Positions 9,681 through 17,802 of a stretch of 64,000 bases of DNA are shown here, one piece after another. Source of the DNA: Granulicella mallensis MP5ACTX8 (GTDB lineage Bacteria; Acidobacteriota; Terriglobia; Terriglobales; Acidobacteriaceae); assembly GCF_000178955.2 (NCBI RefSeq), contig NC_016631.1:5890001-5954000 (forward strand). Reading direction: 5' to 3'. Under the pieces are notes generated by a model, which was given only the letters and a program-made list of their open reading frames with translations, had not been told where the DNA came from and made no database searches. The position numbers were made by a program, and so were the translations under genes. Every line of letters starts with the position of its first letter. Position 1 is the first letter of the stretch.

Positions 9681-10343
9681 CTATTGCGCCGATTGTCGTG
9701 CCGACGCAGTCAGACTCGCGCAGGCCTGCTCGAAGTCTTGACGTGATCCTCGCCGGAGATCACCCAGCAGGTACGGCTCAAAGCCGTGGTAGTCGGCTGC
9801 GAGAACACCTTCATGAAGAGTTGCATCGAGATTGCCGAACTGCGATTGAGTGTCGTTGTAGAGGATGAGAGACATGCCAGCATTGGAGACGCGGTTTGTG
9901 GTGAAGGCGTAGCTGATTAGCTTGCCATCACGACCGCACATCGTAGCGGAGCCGCGCAGTGAGGCAGAAGCGATGTGAAATGGGTCCAACGAGGTACTGA
10001 CGAAGATAGCGCGAACGTTGTCAAAGTCATCCTGCTTCTGCTGACGAAGCTCGCGTATGGCTTCCTGACGATCTGATTCGGCGATGAACGGGCTGGGTGA
10101 AAGATCGGGCGGTGCGGGGCGACTGGGCGGTTTCAGGATGCCGACCCATTCGCCTGTCAGCGCCGTGTCGGGATGTAACTTGGGCGCGGCCCAGGAGTTG
10201 CGGTAGAGGCGCAGGCCATAAGGAACACCAAGAAAGAGGCTGCCCAAGATAAAAATGACTATAAAGAATCTGAGGAACTCAGCGGATACGATGATCCCCG
10301 GGCCCTTGGGAGTAACGGATGCGGAAGGCGGCGACGGCTCCAT
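9681..10343 (-). CDS. Membrane-anchored G-x-W-V-G family protein, island paralogue 1
   Basis: A 220-aa protein. The ATG at 10343 is chosen because AAAGGATAAGC precedes it; upstream in-frame codons lack a binding site. It has one membrane segment at about residues 24-44, then GEWVG at 64-68. A charged insertion rich in Gln/Arg (around 85-105) is not seen in the other paralogues. The end matches the family's closing pattern, LLGDLRRG...DFEQACASL. The predicted topology is a short cytoplasmic tail, one signal anchor and a periplasmic beta-rich domain. This is the most promoter-distal of eleven such genes. Function unknown; a periplasmic immunity or envelope-binding role is inferred only from the linkage to VgrG. 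Confidence 0.7.
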   Translation of the reverse strand: MEPSPPSASVTPKGPGIIVSAEFLRFFIVIFILGSLFLGVPYGLRLYRNSWAAPKLHPDTALTGEWVGILKPPSRPAPPDLSPSPFIAESDRQEAIRELRQQKQDDFDNVRAIFVSTSLDPFHIASASLRGSATMCGRDGKLISYAFTTNRVSNAGMSLILYNDTQSQFGNLDATLHEGVLAADYHGFEPYLLGDLRRGSRQDFEQACASLTASARQSAQ

Positions 10344-10411
10344 GCTTATCCTTTTCTCATCTGTATGGTGAAGATGTTGGCGCCTTTGGGTATACCCATA
10401 GAGATTCTGTT

Positions 10412-10666
10412 CTAGTCGCCTGCCGGCACGATCACGACCTCGCAACCTACCCTGATCAGATCGTCGGCAAACTCTCGCGCGGTGTCTGGATCAAAAGAGA
10501 ACGGTAAGTGATAAGGCAGCCCTGTAGAAAGAAAGTCGCGATACATGACATAATCCCCGCGCCCTTTGATGTAGTACCGTATCACTTCCAATAGTCGGCC
10601 CCAGACCATGGAGAACTCTTCTATATCTCCTTTGCCGGGACCAACAATAATAAGACGTTTGGACAT
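10412..10666 (-). CDS. Small hypothetical protein of the VgrG island
   Basis: An 84-aa soluble protein starting at ATG 10666, preceded by AAGGAG; the longer frame to 10702 has no such site. The start SKRLIIVGPG suggests a beta-strand and loop, and the end FADDLIRVGCEVVIVPAGD suggests a helix-strand unit, so a small alpha/beta fold is likely. It has no signal peptide or membrane segment, unlike the genes around it, so it would act in the cytoplasm. It lies between two island paralogues with short gaps and is probably cotranscribed. I do not recognise the family. Confidence 0.65.
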   Translation of the reverse strand: MSKRLIIVGPGKGDIEEFSMVWGRLLEVIRYYIKGRGDYVMYRDFLSTGLPYHLPFSFDPDTAREFADDLIRVGCEVVIVPAGD

Positions 10667-10774
10667 ATCGCTCCTTGGATGTAGTGAAGTTTGGACAGGC
10701 AAAAGATTTACCTATGCGTGGATCATGACGACGGGTTTTGGTGAGGCGGACGTTACTGGTTGCAAGGTAGGCTT

Positions 10775-11347
10775 TTACTTGCAAAGCTGGGCGAAGTCGG
10801 CGGCGTCTGCGCGATGAAGAATGCCGCGGAGTTCCGCATGAGCAAGCGATCCGCTGAAAAACAGCTTGCCATTTCGGGAGGAGATGTTGGCTGAATCGAT
10901 GCGAATGGGAAAGGCACTCGGCGGATGCTGGTACACGTCCAGATCAGCGATTCCGTTTTCCAACAGACCGTGATCGAACCTGGCCGTTGACCGAGTTCCC
11001 TGGTCTGAACACAAGGTCACCGTGCCATTGACTTGGTCCAGCGTAGTCAGCAGGCCACGGCTACTCTGTACCATGACGATCCAGTTCCCTGTTCCTTCAG
11101 CCGGCATGTCCCATGTTCCTGGTGAATCTTGCGACGAAATGGCCCGTCCGACCCAGGTGCCCACAATCAATGAGGAACGATCAGGGGAGTTGGTCACAGC
11201 GTGCATCATTTTGCTGTACACCAGCGGACCAGCAATGGCCAGGACGATAAAAAGACCGAAAAGAAACAGTCCCACAAGGCCACTTGAGGACTTTGAGTTT
11301 GACAGCCTGGTCTGCCGGGTGACTTGTGAATTCATATTGAAGGTCAT
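10775..11347 (-). CDS. Membrane-anchored G-x-W-V-G family protein, island paralogue 2
   Basis: A 190-aa protein with one membrane segment (about residues 24-44) and GTWVG at 63-67. It is a close relative of the gene at 16264: the two share TNSPDRSS before the motif, then WDMPAEGTG, TVTLCS and a C-terminal pattern ending FxxLCK. A central Cys in TLCS is common to this subgroup and to the genes at 9681 and 11375 (TMCG, RMCD). GGAG lies 10 bases before the ATG at 11347. Predicted inner-membrane anchor with a periplasmic beta-rich domain; role unknown. Confidence 0.72.
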   Translation of the reverse strand: MTFNMNSQVTRQTRLSNSKSSSGLVGLFLFGLFIVLAIAGPLVYSKMMHAVTNSPDRSSLIVGTWVGRAISSQDSPGTWDMPAEGTGNWIVMVQSSRGLLTTLDQVNGTVTLCSDQGTRSTARFDHGLLENGIADLDVYQHPPSAFPIRIDSANISSRNGKLFFSGSLAHAELRGILHRADAADFAQLCK

Positions 11348-11374
11348 ACGCTCACTTCTCCTCGCTCGATAGAC

Positions 11375-11938
11375 CTACTGCCGCAACCCCAGGCAAGCCT
11401 GCTTATAGGCCTGCAAACTATCCCGATGCAACTCTCCCTGCAGTCCAGGATCTGTGCCGTCATATTGCGAAGCAAGATGATCGCCGCGCAACGCACCAAA
11501 CAACTCCCCGCCGTCCGAAGTTTCCGCTGAGATAAGCGTAATGCCCAACGTGTCGTCACTTACGGTTCTGGTCTTCAGCAAAGCAAATGGCGTCTCACCC
11601 TGCTTATCGCACATGCGAACCGTACCAGTAAGTGTGGGTGAAGACCAACGCAAGAAGCTTACTGACGTATCGACATAAACGACGCGGCGGTCGGCCGAGC
11701 CTTCACCAGAAGACATGGTACCGACCCAGGCACCCGTTACCGGACGCAGAAGCTGGACACGGCTTATGTATAGATAGCCGGCGAGGACGATAAAAACGCC
11801 AGCGGCCATCAAAACCATAACTCCTACGCTCTTCAACAGGCTACCTGCGGTCACGTTGCGGTCTCCGTACTTGGCCACAAACTGCTTTTCCTCGGGCGTG
11901 CCGTGCTGTTCATGCCACTTTTTTTCTTCTGGGAGCAC
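11375..11938 (-). CDS. Membrane-anchored G-x-W-V-G family protein, island paralogue 3
   Basis: A 187-aa protein starting at GTG 11938, supported by a perfect AGGAGG 7 bases upstream. A hydrophilic, Glu/Lys-rich N-terminal tail of about 35 residues precedes the membrane segment (about 38-58), longer than in the other paralogues. GAWVG is at 69-73. Later come TGTVRMCD and the family end GLQGELHRDS...YKQACLGL. The gene stops 27 bases before the start of the next one (11347), which fits one operon. Function unknown; see the island finding. Confidence 0.7.
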   Translation of the reverse strand: MLPEEKKWHEQHGTPEEKQFVAKYGDRNVTAGSLLKSVGVMVLMAAGVFIVLAGYLYISRVQLLRPVTGAWVGTMSSGEGSADRRVVYVDTSVSFLRWSSPTLTGTVRMCDKQGETPFALLKTRTVSDDTLGITLISAETSDGGELFGALRGDHLASQYDGTDPGLQGELHRDSLQAYKQACLGLRQ

Positions 11939-11986
11939 GACTTATCCTCCTACTTCACGGGTGAATATCGGCGATGGGGGAGAGCA

Positions 11987-12595
11987 TCAGCTCGGAGTAG
12001 CACTGTAGTTCGGCTTCTGAATGCTTTTTACCAAAGAATTCAGAGTCCTCTTATCACCACGCTTCAGCGAGCCGCTGATCTTATAACTGGTTCTCTCGGG
12101 TAGCTCATAACTGCCGTGAAATAAAGATTTTCCAAATGTCAATACAAAATCGGGAAAGCTGTAGTTCCAGCTACCCGATAGGGTCCCATCCGGCGGAGCG
12201 GCAAGCAACTCTTTTGTGTTTCCACGTATCGGAAGCAGCCAATCATCGTTCAATCGTTCGATATCGAATGTGTGCCGTTGACCCGAAGCATCGATCAGTA
12301 CAGCCTTGGCGTCAGTGCGATCTAGAAATGAAAACCACACTGGCGAAAGAACGACTTGAATAACAGCATTTCCTTGTTGCTCGACATCTTCGTGCAACGA
12401 ACCGTCAGACACAATTCGGACAATGGAGACAACGCCCATCCAGTTACCGTTGAGGCTATCTGCCGCGCGTACGGAACGTATCCGCGGAATCAACACGGAC
12501 AACGCGAAAAAAACAATGATCCCAGCCACAAACAGCAGCTTTGATCCCATGCCACTTCCAACAGCGCGAAAACCCGCCAAAATTCTTTGCCACAT
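11987..12595 (-). CDS. Membrane-anchored G-x-W-M-G family protein, island paralogue 4
   Basis: A 202-aa protein, start ATG 12595 with GGAG upstream. The N-terminus (MWQRILAGFR, then AVGSGMGSKL), the membrane segment (about 20-36) and GNWMG at 50-54 are almost the same as in the gene at 14775. The first roughly 90 bases of the two genes are nearly identical in DNA, showing a recent copy or gene conversion. Shared later motifs are SPVWFSFLDRT, AVLIDA, HTFDI and SFPDFVL, ending KISGSLKRGD. The rest has diverged clearly, so the periplasmic domains may be selected to differ. Function unknown. Confidence 0.72.
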   Translation of the reverse strand: MWQRILAGFRAVGSGMGSKLLFVAGIIVFFALSVLIPRIRSVRAADSLNGNWMGVVSIVRIVSDGSLHEDVEQQGNAVIQVVLSPVWFSFLDRTDAKAVLIDASGQRHTFDIERLNDDWLLPIRGNTKELLAAPPDGTLSGSWNYSFPDFVLTFGKSLFHGSYELPERTSYKISGSLKRGDKRTLNSLVKSIQKPNYSATPS

Positions 12596-12745
12596 GATTT
12601 TCTCCAGTTCAATTTCACACGCAATGTCCGTTAGGGAAACTAACCTATCTCACGAGAAAACGTAAGGCTCTGTATGTGTACCAGGCCTTGTGGAGCAGAA
12701 TCCTCGCGGTAGTGCGTCAACGAGAAGAGACAGATCTACTGGATA

Positions 12746-13141
12746 CTAAGAAGGGTCGAGCGGGATACGCGACAGGAGGAGGATCCCTTTATCTTCAGGA
12801 CTTTCTCGAATGTAAAGATCTATGCTACACAACCATTGGTTTATCAGCTCTGCAGAACGAGCGCTTGCGAGAATCCTGCAGTCCAGCAAAGGAAACACAA
12901 AATCTGCGCGGCCAAAACCGGGGTCCGTAATCTCAGGCAGATACCGGTTGTTGGCGTTGAGGCGTTGGAAGCCCGGGTCCGATCCGTCATTCTGGTATCC
13001 GTTTTGATTTGTCAGTGTTTTGACGAACTTGGTGAAGACCCCATCTTCAGGGGCTTCTTTGTAATTGGGGTCTTCGGTGGAGTTCTCATCCGGACCTGCA
13101 GGCTCGGGAGCACCTGGTTTTTCGCTGGAGTTACCGCCCAT
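12746..13141 (-). CDS. Short member of the island's C-terminal-module family
   Basis: A 131-aa protein without a membrane segment; GGAAGAGGAC precedes its ATG. The first 35 residues are Pro/Glu/Asn-rich and probably disordered. The C-terminal 60 residues (FVFPLLD, then DLYIRESPEDKGILLLSR) match the C-terminal ends of the genes at 17035 and 17803, which are two to three times longer. It is therefore either a naturally minimal version of that module or a shortened copy. It sits between island paralogues 4 and 5. Function unknown. Confidence 0.65.
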   Translation of the reverse strand: MGGNSSEKPGAPEPAGPDENSTEDPNYKEAPEDGVFTKFVKTLTNQNGYQNDGSDPGFQRLNANNRYLPEITDPGFGRADFVFPLLDCRILASARSAELINQWLCSIDLYIRESPEDKGILLLSRIPLDPS

Positions 13142-13166
13142 GATTGTCCTCTTCCTGTGATGTCAG

Positions 13167-13757
13167 TTAGGGTTTCGCGCCGGCCGCTGCGTTCATAGCC
13201 TGTACAAGTGAGTTGTAGTCGTCGTCGGTGCCTTTCACGAGCACACCTTTCATGTCGTACCCGGTAAACAGGTCGCGTTCGATGGAGAGACTTTCGCCAG
13301 CTTTCCACTGCCCGTGAAAGCTGCCCGAAACCAGGTCTTTCGGATCATTGGGATGATAACCATCGAGCCAAAGGCTGGTGCGAAACTCGTGGTTTGGATC
13401 CTTTGCAGAGATGGAGAGTGCTTTTAGGTGAAAGGTCTGGGGCGGCTGACCAGCTATAGAGATTTCGCCGGTTCCGCCGTAGTTGTCGAGAAAGTAGTCC
13501 TGGGTGCCGAGTCTAAAGCGGATGACAGCCGGCTTCAAGAGAGCGCGGTGCCATGGGTCCTGGACACCGTAGATATCGATGTGACCAACCCATTCGCCCT
13601 TGATAGAGTTGGAAGAAGTCCCGGGCATGAAGCCGCGCACATGTTCGAGCATGGCCCTGGGATTGAGCAGCGTCCAGATCAGGAAAAACACTGTCAGGAA
13701 AGTCAGCACCAGCATACCCGGCCTTTTACTCCTGTTGATTGGTCGGAACTGATCCAT
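13167..13757 (-). CDS. Membrane-anchored G-x-W-V-G family protein, island paralogue 5
   Basis: A 196-aa protein with one membrane segment (about residues 14-31) and GEWVG at 54-58, then a beta-rich domain with TGEISIAG and the family end GVLVKGTDDDYNSLVQAMN. GGAAGAG precedes the ATG at 13757. The stop is 25 bases before the start of the 12746 gene, so the two are likely cotranscribed. It is one of the more divergent members and lacks the central Cys of paralogues 1-3. Function unknown. Confidence 0.7.
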   Translation of the reverse strand: MDQFRPINRSKRPGMLVLTFLTVFFLIWTLLNPRAMLEHVRGFMPGTSSNSIKGEWVGHIDIYGVQDPWHRALLKPAVIRFRLGTQDYFLDNYGGTGEISIAGQPPQTFHLKALSISAKDPNHEFRTSLWLDGYHPNDPKDLVSGSFHGQWKAGESLSIERDLFTGYDMKGVLVKGTDDDYNSLVQAMNAAAGAKP

Positions 13758-13902
13758 CTACTCTTCCTTGCCGAAAATATATCAGCTCCGTCAGGCGGCA
13801 AAACAAGACTGACGTTCGTCGTTTTCCCTGCGTTTGTGTGCCCGATCGTACTGAAGATTAATGATTGTCGCGATGCTGCCCGGTCACCGGTTTACGAAAA
13901 CG

Positions 13903-14454
13903 TCAACGCGCTAACATAAATGTCACCGGTAGCGAATGCACCGTTATGTGTTTTTCAGGGGTGCTTACCTGTACGAAAGCAGAATAAATCACACTATAAA
14001 CATGCATGCCTGTCGCAAATTGATATTGCGTGGTGATGTCCTGTTGCGCTTGCAGGCTCTGCCCTGGTGCCAGCCGTATCAAATCTTTCTCTTCAGATGC
14101 CCTTCGTTTAACCATCGGCCCCAGAAAATCAACCTTCTGTTCCGCCTGCGATATTCCCAGAAGGCTACCTTCCATCAAATTGCTCCGGAAGACCTGCCAC
14201 GGTTCGAATAAATAAGTGTCCGTCTCTGAAGTATTCTTCCAGGTTACATGCACGATGACATGTCCACCGCTTATATCCACATTCATTGCAATCTGCAGAT
14301 TTACATTCGATCCTTTTTGTATTGGTGTAACGCCCGCTGGTGCCGGCGAAACGTGCACGCCAGGTTCCTTCCAGCAGCCAAAACCAGCCGCCAGCAACAG
14401 GCTAAGGCCGAGCGTCAGCAACATCCTATTTGATACCTTCCACGAAATATTCAT
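13903..14454 (-). CDS. Exported protein of unknown function in the VgrG island
   Basis: About 183 aa from ATG 14454 (ATG 14466 is an alternative; neither has a strong ribosome site). The N-terminus is a signal peptide with a Leu-rich core ending GFGCWK. The Cys suggests a lipoprotein, but residues -3 to -1 (GFG) are not a good lipobox, so this is uncertain. The mature part is beta-rich, with a pattern (VIVHVTWKNTSETDTYLFEPW) like proteins that bind or present conserved strands. It lies directly downstream of the vgrG fragment, and that rearrangement may have replaced its original upstream region. I do not recognise a family. Confidence 0.6.
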   Translation of the reverse strand: MNISWKVSNRMLLTLGLSLLLAAGFGCWKEPGVHVSPAPAGVTPIQKGSNVNLQIAMNVDISGGHVIVHVTWKNTSETDTYLFEPWQVFRSNLMEGSLLGISQAEQKVDFLGPMVKRRASEEKDLIRLAPGQSLQAQQDITTQYQFATGMHVYSVIYSAFVQVSTPEKHITVHSLPVTFMLAR

Positions 14455-14484
14455 AACTGTCCGCATGATTCAGTGCTGCTGCGG

Positions 14485-14635
14485 GAAAACGCCAGTCCGA
14501 CTCGCCGTACTGGACGTAGTTCAAGGCCTTGCTGCTGGAGGCCTGAACGGAGATGCTGAGGTTGTGCCGCGACCCAATCGCGGCCGGCGATGGAGGAGAG
14601 CGTCTGCTCGGAGTACTGCTTGTGCGCGGTCACGT
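14485..14635 (-). pseudogene. vgrG fragment
   Basis: This 151-base stretch is nearly the same DNA as 22243-22395 inside the intact vgrG. It encodes the region around TAHKQYYSEQTLSSIAG and NYVQYGESDWSF, with a 3-base deletion and a 1-base insertion that break the frame. On both sides the similarity stops abruptly. It is debris of a second vgrG copy or of a recombination event. Confidence 0.85.
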
Positions 14636-14644
14636 ACGCAAATC

Positions 14645-14755
14645 TCACGATGCGGCGAAGAACTCTAGAATCCGATTGGGCTCCGTTGAGGTCAAAGAGG
14701 TCCAGACATAAACCTCTATAGAATGGCGATTCTGATGCGGAGCCTCATCGGACAT
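14645..14755 (-). CDS. 36-aa reading frame with strong ribosome site, joined to vgrG debris
   Basis: The ATG at 14755 has AAAAAGGAG 6 bases upstream, one of the best sites in the island. The frame (MSDEAPHQNRHSIEVYVWTS...) stops at 14645, just before the vgrG fragment begins in another frame. It looks like the intact 5' end of a lost gene cut by the recombination that brought in the vgrG piece. It could still be translated as a short peptide. Nothing in it identifies a family. Confidence 0.4.
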   Translation of the reverse strand: MSDEAPHQNRHSIEVYVWTSLTSTEPNRILEFFAAS

Positions 14756-14774
14756 AGTGATCTCCTTTTTGCTG

Positions 14775-15353
14775 TCAGCGTGCGCTACTCAGGTTTTGAA
14801 CGAGAGACTGAAGCGTAGCTTCATCACCACGCTTCAGCGAGCCGCTAATGCGATACGTCGTACCATCAGAGAATTCGTTGTTTCCAAAACTATCGAATTT
14901 CAGTACAAAGTCTGGAAAGCTGCGATTCCATTGCCCAATTATCGTCTCGTCTGTTCCACCAGCCAGCAACTGCTTAGAGCTCCAGCGTTTTCTAAACGCC
15001 CAACCGTCAGCTAAGTCAGAGATACCAAAAGTATGCCGCACGCCGTCAGCGTCAATGAGCACAGCAGTGGACTCGGTACGATCAAGAAATGAAAACCAAA
15101 CCGGTGACAATTTCACTCGCATGACGGCAGTCCCTTGCGATTCCGTGTCATTCAGGTTGTCCTTCGGAATACTCTTCGTAATCGAGACTGTGCCCATCCA
15201 GTCGCCATACATACTGTCAGAGGCTCTTACTGCACGTATCCGCGGGACTAGAATATATAACGCAAAGAAAACAATGATCCCAGCCACAAACAGCAGCTTT
15301 GATCCCATGCCACTTCCAACAGCGCGAAAACCCGCCGAGATTCTTTGCCACAT
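14775..15353 (-). CDS. Membrane-anchored G-x-W-M-G family protein, island paralogue 6
   Basis: 192 aa from ATG 15353 (GGAGCTC upstream, and the same start context as its sister at 11987); the frame extends to 15377. Membrane segment at about 20-36, GDWMG at 50-54, then SPVWFSFLDRT, HTFGI, SFPDFVL and ISGSLKRGDEATLQSLV. The 5' DNA is nearly identical to the sister gene, the rest much less so. Predicted inner-membrane anchor with a periplasmic domain. Function unknown. Confidence 0.72.
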   Translation of the reverse strand: MWQRISAGFRAVGSGMGSKLLFVAGIIVFFALYILVPRIRAVRASDSMYGDWMGTVSITKSIPKDNLNDTESQGTAVMRVKLSPVWFSFLDRTESTAVLIDADGVRHTFGISDLADGWAFRKRWSSKQLLAGGTDETIIGQWNRSFPDFVLKFDSFGNNEFSDGTTYRISGSLKRGDEATLQSLVQNLSSAR

Positions 15354-15531
15354 GATGAGCTCCAGTCCAGCTTTCACACGCGATGCTCGTTACGGAGATT
15401 AGCCTATCCAATACAGATGGCACCCGGTCTGATCGTGGCTTTTGGTCGAGGGATGGGGGGAAATCTCGCACGCAGCTTCAAGTCGCATGCGTCGGGCGGA
15501 AGGGGCGGTTGGAGTATGGTCAGCATGCGGG

Positions 15532-16146
15532 TTAATGCTTCTCCTGCTGTTGCGGCTTCAGGTTTCGTTCAAACTCACGCTCCTGCTGCATCATCTGTTC
15601 GGGACCGGAGTTGTTGAAATACGGATTTCCAGTAGGGGAGTCCGAGCTATCGGACGGCTGCGCGGGAGTGCGGCCGTGGAGACCGTCGTTGATGGCCTCC
15701 ACGACGGTCATCTGGCTCGGCTTGTACATGGAAATCCTGCCGAGGGGAAGGGTGTTTGCGCCGTTCCTGAGATGGAGTGCGACGCGCGGTCCCATGCGAT
15801 CGTAATCAATGAAAGCGCGGTCGAGGTCACCAGTGGCGAGCGCGTACGTTGTTTCAAAGCCGGTCAGAAAGCGGTTGGTGGAAGTAACGGTTCCTGCATC
15901 CCAGTTGATGTCGAGCGTGTTCGTCCAGCCAAGAGCGAAGAGCAATACGAGAACGAGGCCAAACGAACCGATGAGCAGGATGCCGCGGGTGGAGGCCGCC
16001 CGCGGCGGTAGAAGCCTGTAGACGGTGAAGGAAGCTACAACCTCAAAGGCCAGCGTGAGATAGGTACCGGACCAGAAAAACATCTGCGGGCTGGACACCC
16101 GCAGATGATGGCTGGTGTTTTGTACGATCTGAAGATCTGGTCCCAT
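15532..16146 (-). CDS. Two-helix membrane protein of unknown function, island
   Basis: A 204-aa protein; the ATG at 16146 has a strong AAGGAG 5 bases upstream. It has two membrane segments (about 23-45 and 55-75), then a soluble domain of about 70 residues (DINWDAGTVTSTNRF...) and a Pro/Gln/Glu-rich tail. The two-helix hairpin plus small beta domain recalls bacterial PH-like or photosystem-assembly-like membrane proteins, but no signature is convincing. It lacks the G-x-W-V-G motif and is not one of the eleven paralogues. It is in line with the other island genes and probably cotranscribed. Confidence 0.62.
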   Translation of the reverse strand: MGPDLQIVQNTSHHLRVSSPQMFFWSGTYLTLAFEVVASFTVYRLLPPRAASTRGILLIGSFGLVLVLLFALGWTNTLDINWDAGTVTSTNRFLTGFETTYALATGDLDRAFIDYDRMGPRVALHLRNGANTLPLGRISMYKPSQMTVVEAINDGLHGRTPAQPSDSSDSPTGNPYFNNSGPEQMMQQEREFERNLKPQQQEKH

Positions 16147-16263
16147 GCTGCTCCTTGACCGTGCTGTAGATCGCCGAAATGTTGGAGTTAGGTCCGACGG
16201 TGCCGAGGTTCTGGGTCATGGCGATCTCGTGGGCGCGTCCATGTCTCCTGCGGGGGAAACGAA

Positions 16264-16821
16264 TTACTTGCAGAGCCGCTCAAAGTCAGCGGGCTGGCCG
16301 GGCTCCAGGATGCCATGCATGTTTTGTTCGGCGACGACTGCGCTAAAAAACATCTTGCCATCGCGCGGAAACAGAAACGCAAGATCGATCCGGGTTGCGC
16401 GCGTGCTGTCCGTTTGCTCGACATTCAGGTCCGCCTCCCCACCGTTCAGGAAATCCATGTTAAAAGTGCCGACGGTTCGCGCTCCTGTGTTCGAGCACAA
16501 GGTAACGGTACTCTGGGTGGCGTCCATGGAGGTAAACAGGCGATGTTTGCTCTGGATCATCACCGCCCAGTCCCCTGTCCCTTCCGCCGGCATGTCCCAG
16601 CGGCCAGAGGAGTGATCCGACAGCACGGCACGGCCCACCCAAGTACCTGTGATGCGCGAGGAACGATCCGGCGAGTTGGTCGCCGGATTGGCAAGTTTGC
16701 TGTACAGCAAAGGCCCTAGCGTTACGACGAGAATAAACAGCCCAATCATAATCAGCATGGTGAGAGCCCCTCGTGTGAGCGGCGCGCGGGGCCTGGTGTT
16801 TCGGGTGACCTGTTGATCCAT
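16264..16821 (-). CDS. Membrane-anchored G-x-W-V-G family protein, island paralogue 7
   Basis: A 185-aa protein: short basic N-terminus (QQVTRNTR), membrane segment about 19-40, then TNSPDRSS, GTWVG at 59-63, WDMPAEGTG, TVTLCS and an end in FERLCK. It pairs with the gene at 10775, which has the same blocks in the same order. AAGGAAAA lies upstream of the ATG. Below its stop (16147-16263) only very short overlapping frames are present. Function unknown. Confidence 0.72.
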   Translation of the reverse strand: MDQQVTRNTRPRAPLTRGALTMLIMIGLFILVVTLGPLLYSKLANPATNSPDRSSRITGTWVGRAVLSDHSSGRWDMPAEGTGDWAVMIQSKHRLFTSMDATQSTVTLCSNTGARTVGTFNMDFLNGGEADLNVEQTDSTRATRIDLAFLFPRDGKMFFSAVVAEQNMHGILEPGQPADFERLCK

Positions 16822-17034
16822 AGCGATACTATTTTCCTTGTGTTGGGCTGCTTAGCCTATATCGAGAGAGAAGAGTTTCGACCGGATATAGACGTGTCCG
16901 GTAGACACATGGGGGCTACGGCATCCATCCGACCTTCATGTTCTTTGGTGAGCGTCTGCGGAGCCACAAATGCAGGAGCTGAGTACGCACTCTGTTCCAA
17001 TTTCTCGGTCATCGAGAAGACTTGGGGGTGGGTG

Positions 17035-17799
17035 TTACGCCTTCCGTTGCGATTTTTGCCTGACCTGCTCTACCAGAGACTCCAGCGGCAACCTTGACAA
17101 GATAAGGATCCCCCGATCTTCCGCGCTTTCACGAATGTATACATCGACGCCACAAAGGCACAGATCAAGCCGCTCAGCGAAACCCGCACTGCTGATAGTG
17201 TTCCGGTCCACAAGCGGCAGATAGAATCTCTCTTTTTTAAAGCGATCATCTTCAATCGTAGGCAGAAAGAGCTCTTTCGACCGCTTCAGAAGCGCCTCAC
17301 TATCCAGCTTGGAGAAGGTCTGAATTTCTACTCCCAATCCACGCATCGTCCTTGCGGCTTCTATACGCTTCCCTTCATCTCCCGTCAGGCGGAAGAGTTT
17401 GTAATAAGGCTTGGCCGGCTCATCGCCGCGGAAGCTGGCGGCAACTGCATCCATCATGATGGCTTTCGACCAGCTTTTGGGAGGCTCCCGGTCCGGCCAT
17501 ACTCCAAGCCCTATCTGCGGTTTCCAGGAAGCTCCATTTTCGCTCACCAGACTGGACCCGGTTGCGGGTGAAAGCTTCCACATTTGCAGCAGAACCTCTT
17601 GCTGAAGCCCGTAATCATCTGTCAGCACGTCTGTTAGCAGGCCGAGAAATTTGCGGACGATACCGTACTGCGGCGGAGTCATGGGAAACTGCTCTACCGG
17701 CAACAGAACCGCCTGCCAGGGAACGGGAGCCTCCACGCCCTGAAGCTCCAATTTAATCTCTTGCTGTTCTCCCGGCCGTCCATCCGCTTTATCTTTCAC
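17035..17799 (-). CDS. Island protein with shared C-terminal module (254 aa)
   Basis: The start is GTG 17799: AGGAG lies 8 bases upstream, inside the last codons of the preceding gene, whose stop is only 3 bases from this start. The two are therefore translationally coupled. There is no signal peptide or membrane segment. The N-terminal half is mixed alpha/beta. The C-terminal part (residues about 195-245: FYLPLVD, then VDVYIRESAEDRGILILSR) matches the ends of the genes at 17803 and 12746. The gene sits directly downstream of the candidate effector at 18854. An adaptor/chaperone or cytoplasmic immunity role is a guess from position only. Confidence 0.7.
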   Translation of the reverse strand: MKDKADGRPGEQQEIKLELQGVEAPVPWQAVLLPVEQFPMTPPQYGIVRKFLGLLTDVLTDDYGLQQEVLLQMWKLSPATGSSLVSENGASWKPQIGLGVWPDREPPKSWSKAIMMDAVAASFRGDEPAKPYYKLFRLTGDEGKRIEAARTMRGLGVEIQTFSKLDSEALLKRSKELFLPTIEDDRFKKERFYLPLVDRNTISSAGFAERLDLCLCGVDVYIRESAEDRGILILSRLPLESLVEQVRQKSQRKA

Positions 17800-17802
17800 C
17801 GC

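Noticed and set aside
16157-16219. Short overlapping frames before the 16146 gene (an 8-codon frame from an ATG after AGGAG, then a 58-codon frame from ATG 16219)
   Set aside because: Each has a possible start, and their ATGA overlap is suggestive, but the longer one runs into the 16146 gene in another frame and has no recognisable protein.
16857-17012. 51-codon frame on the minus strand between the 17035 and 16821 genes
   Set aside because: No ribosome site and no similarity to island families; cannot be told from chance.
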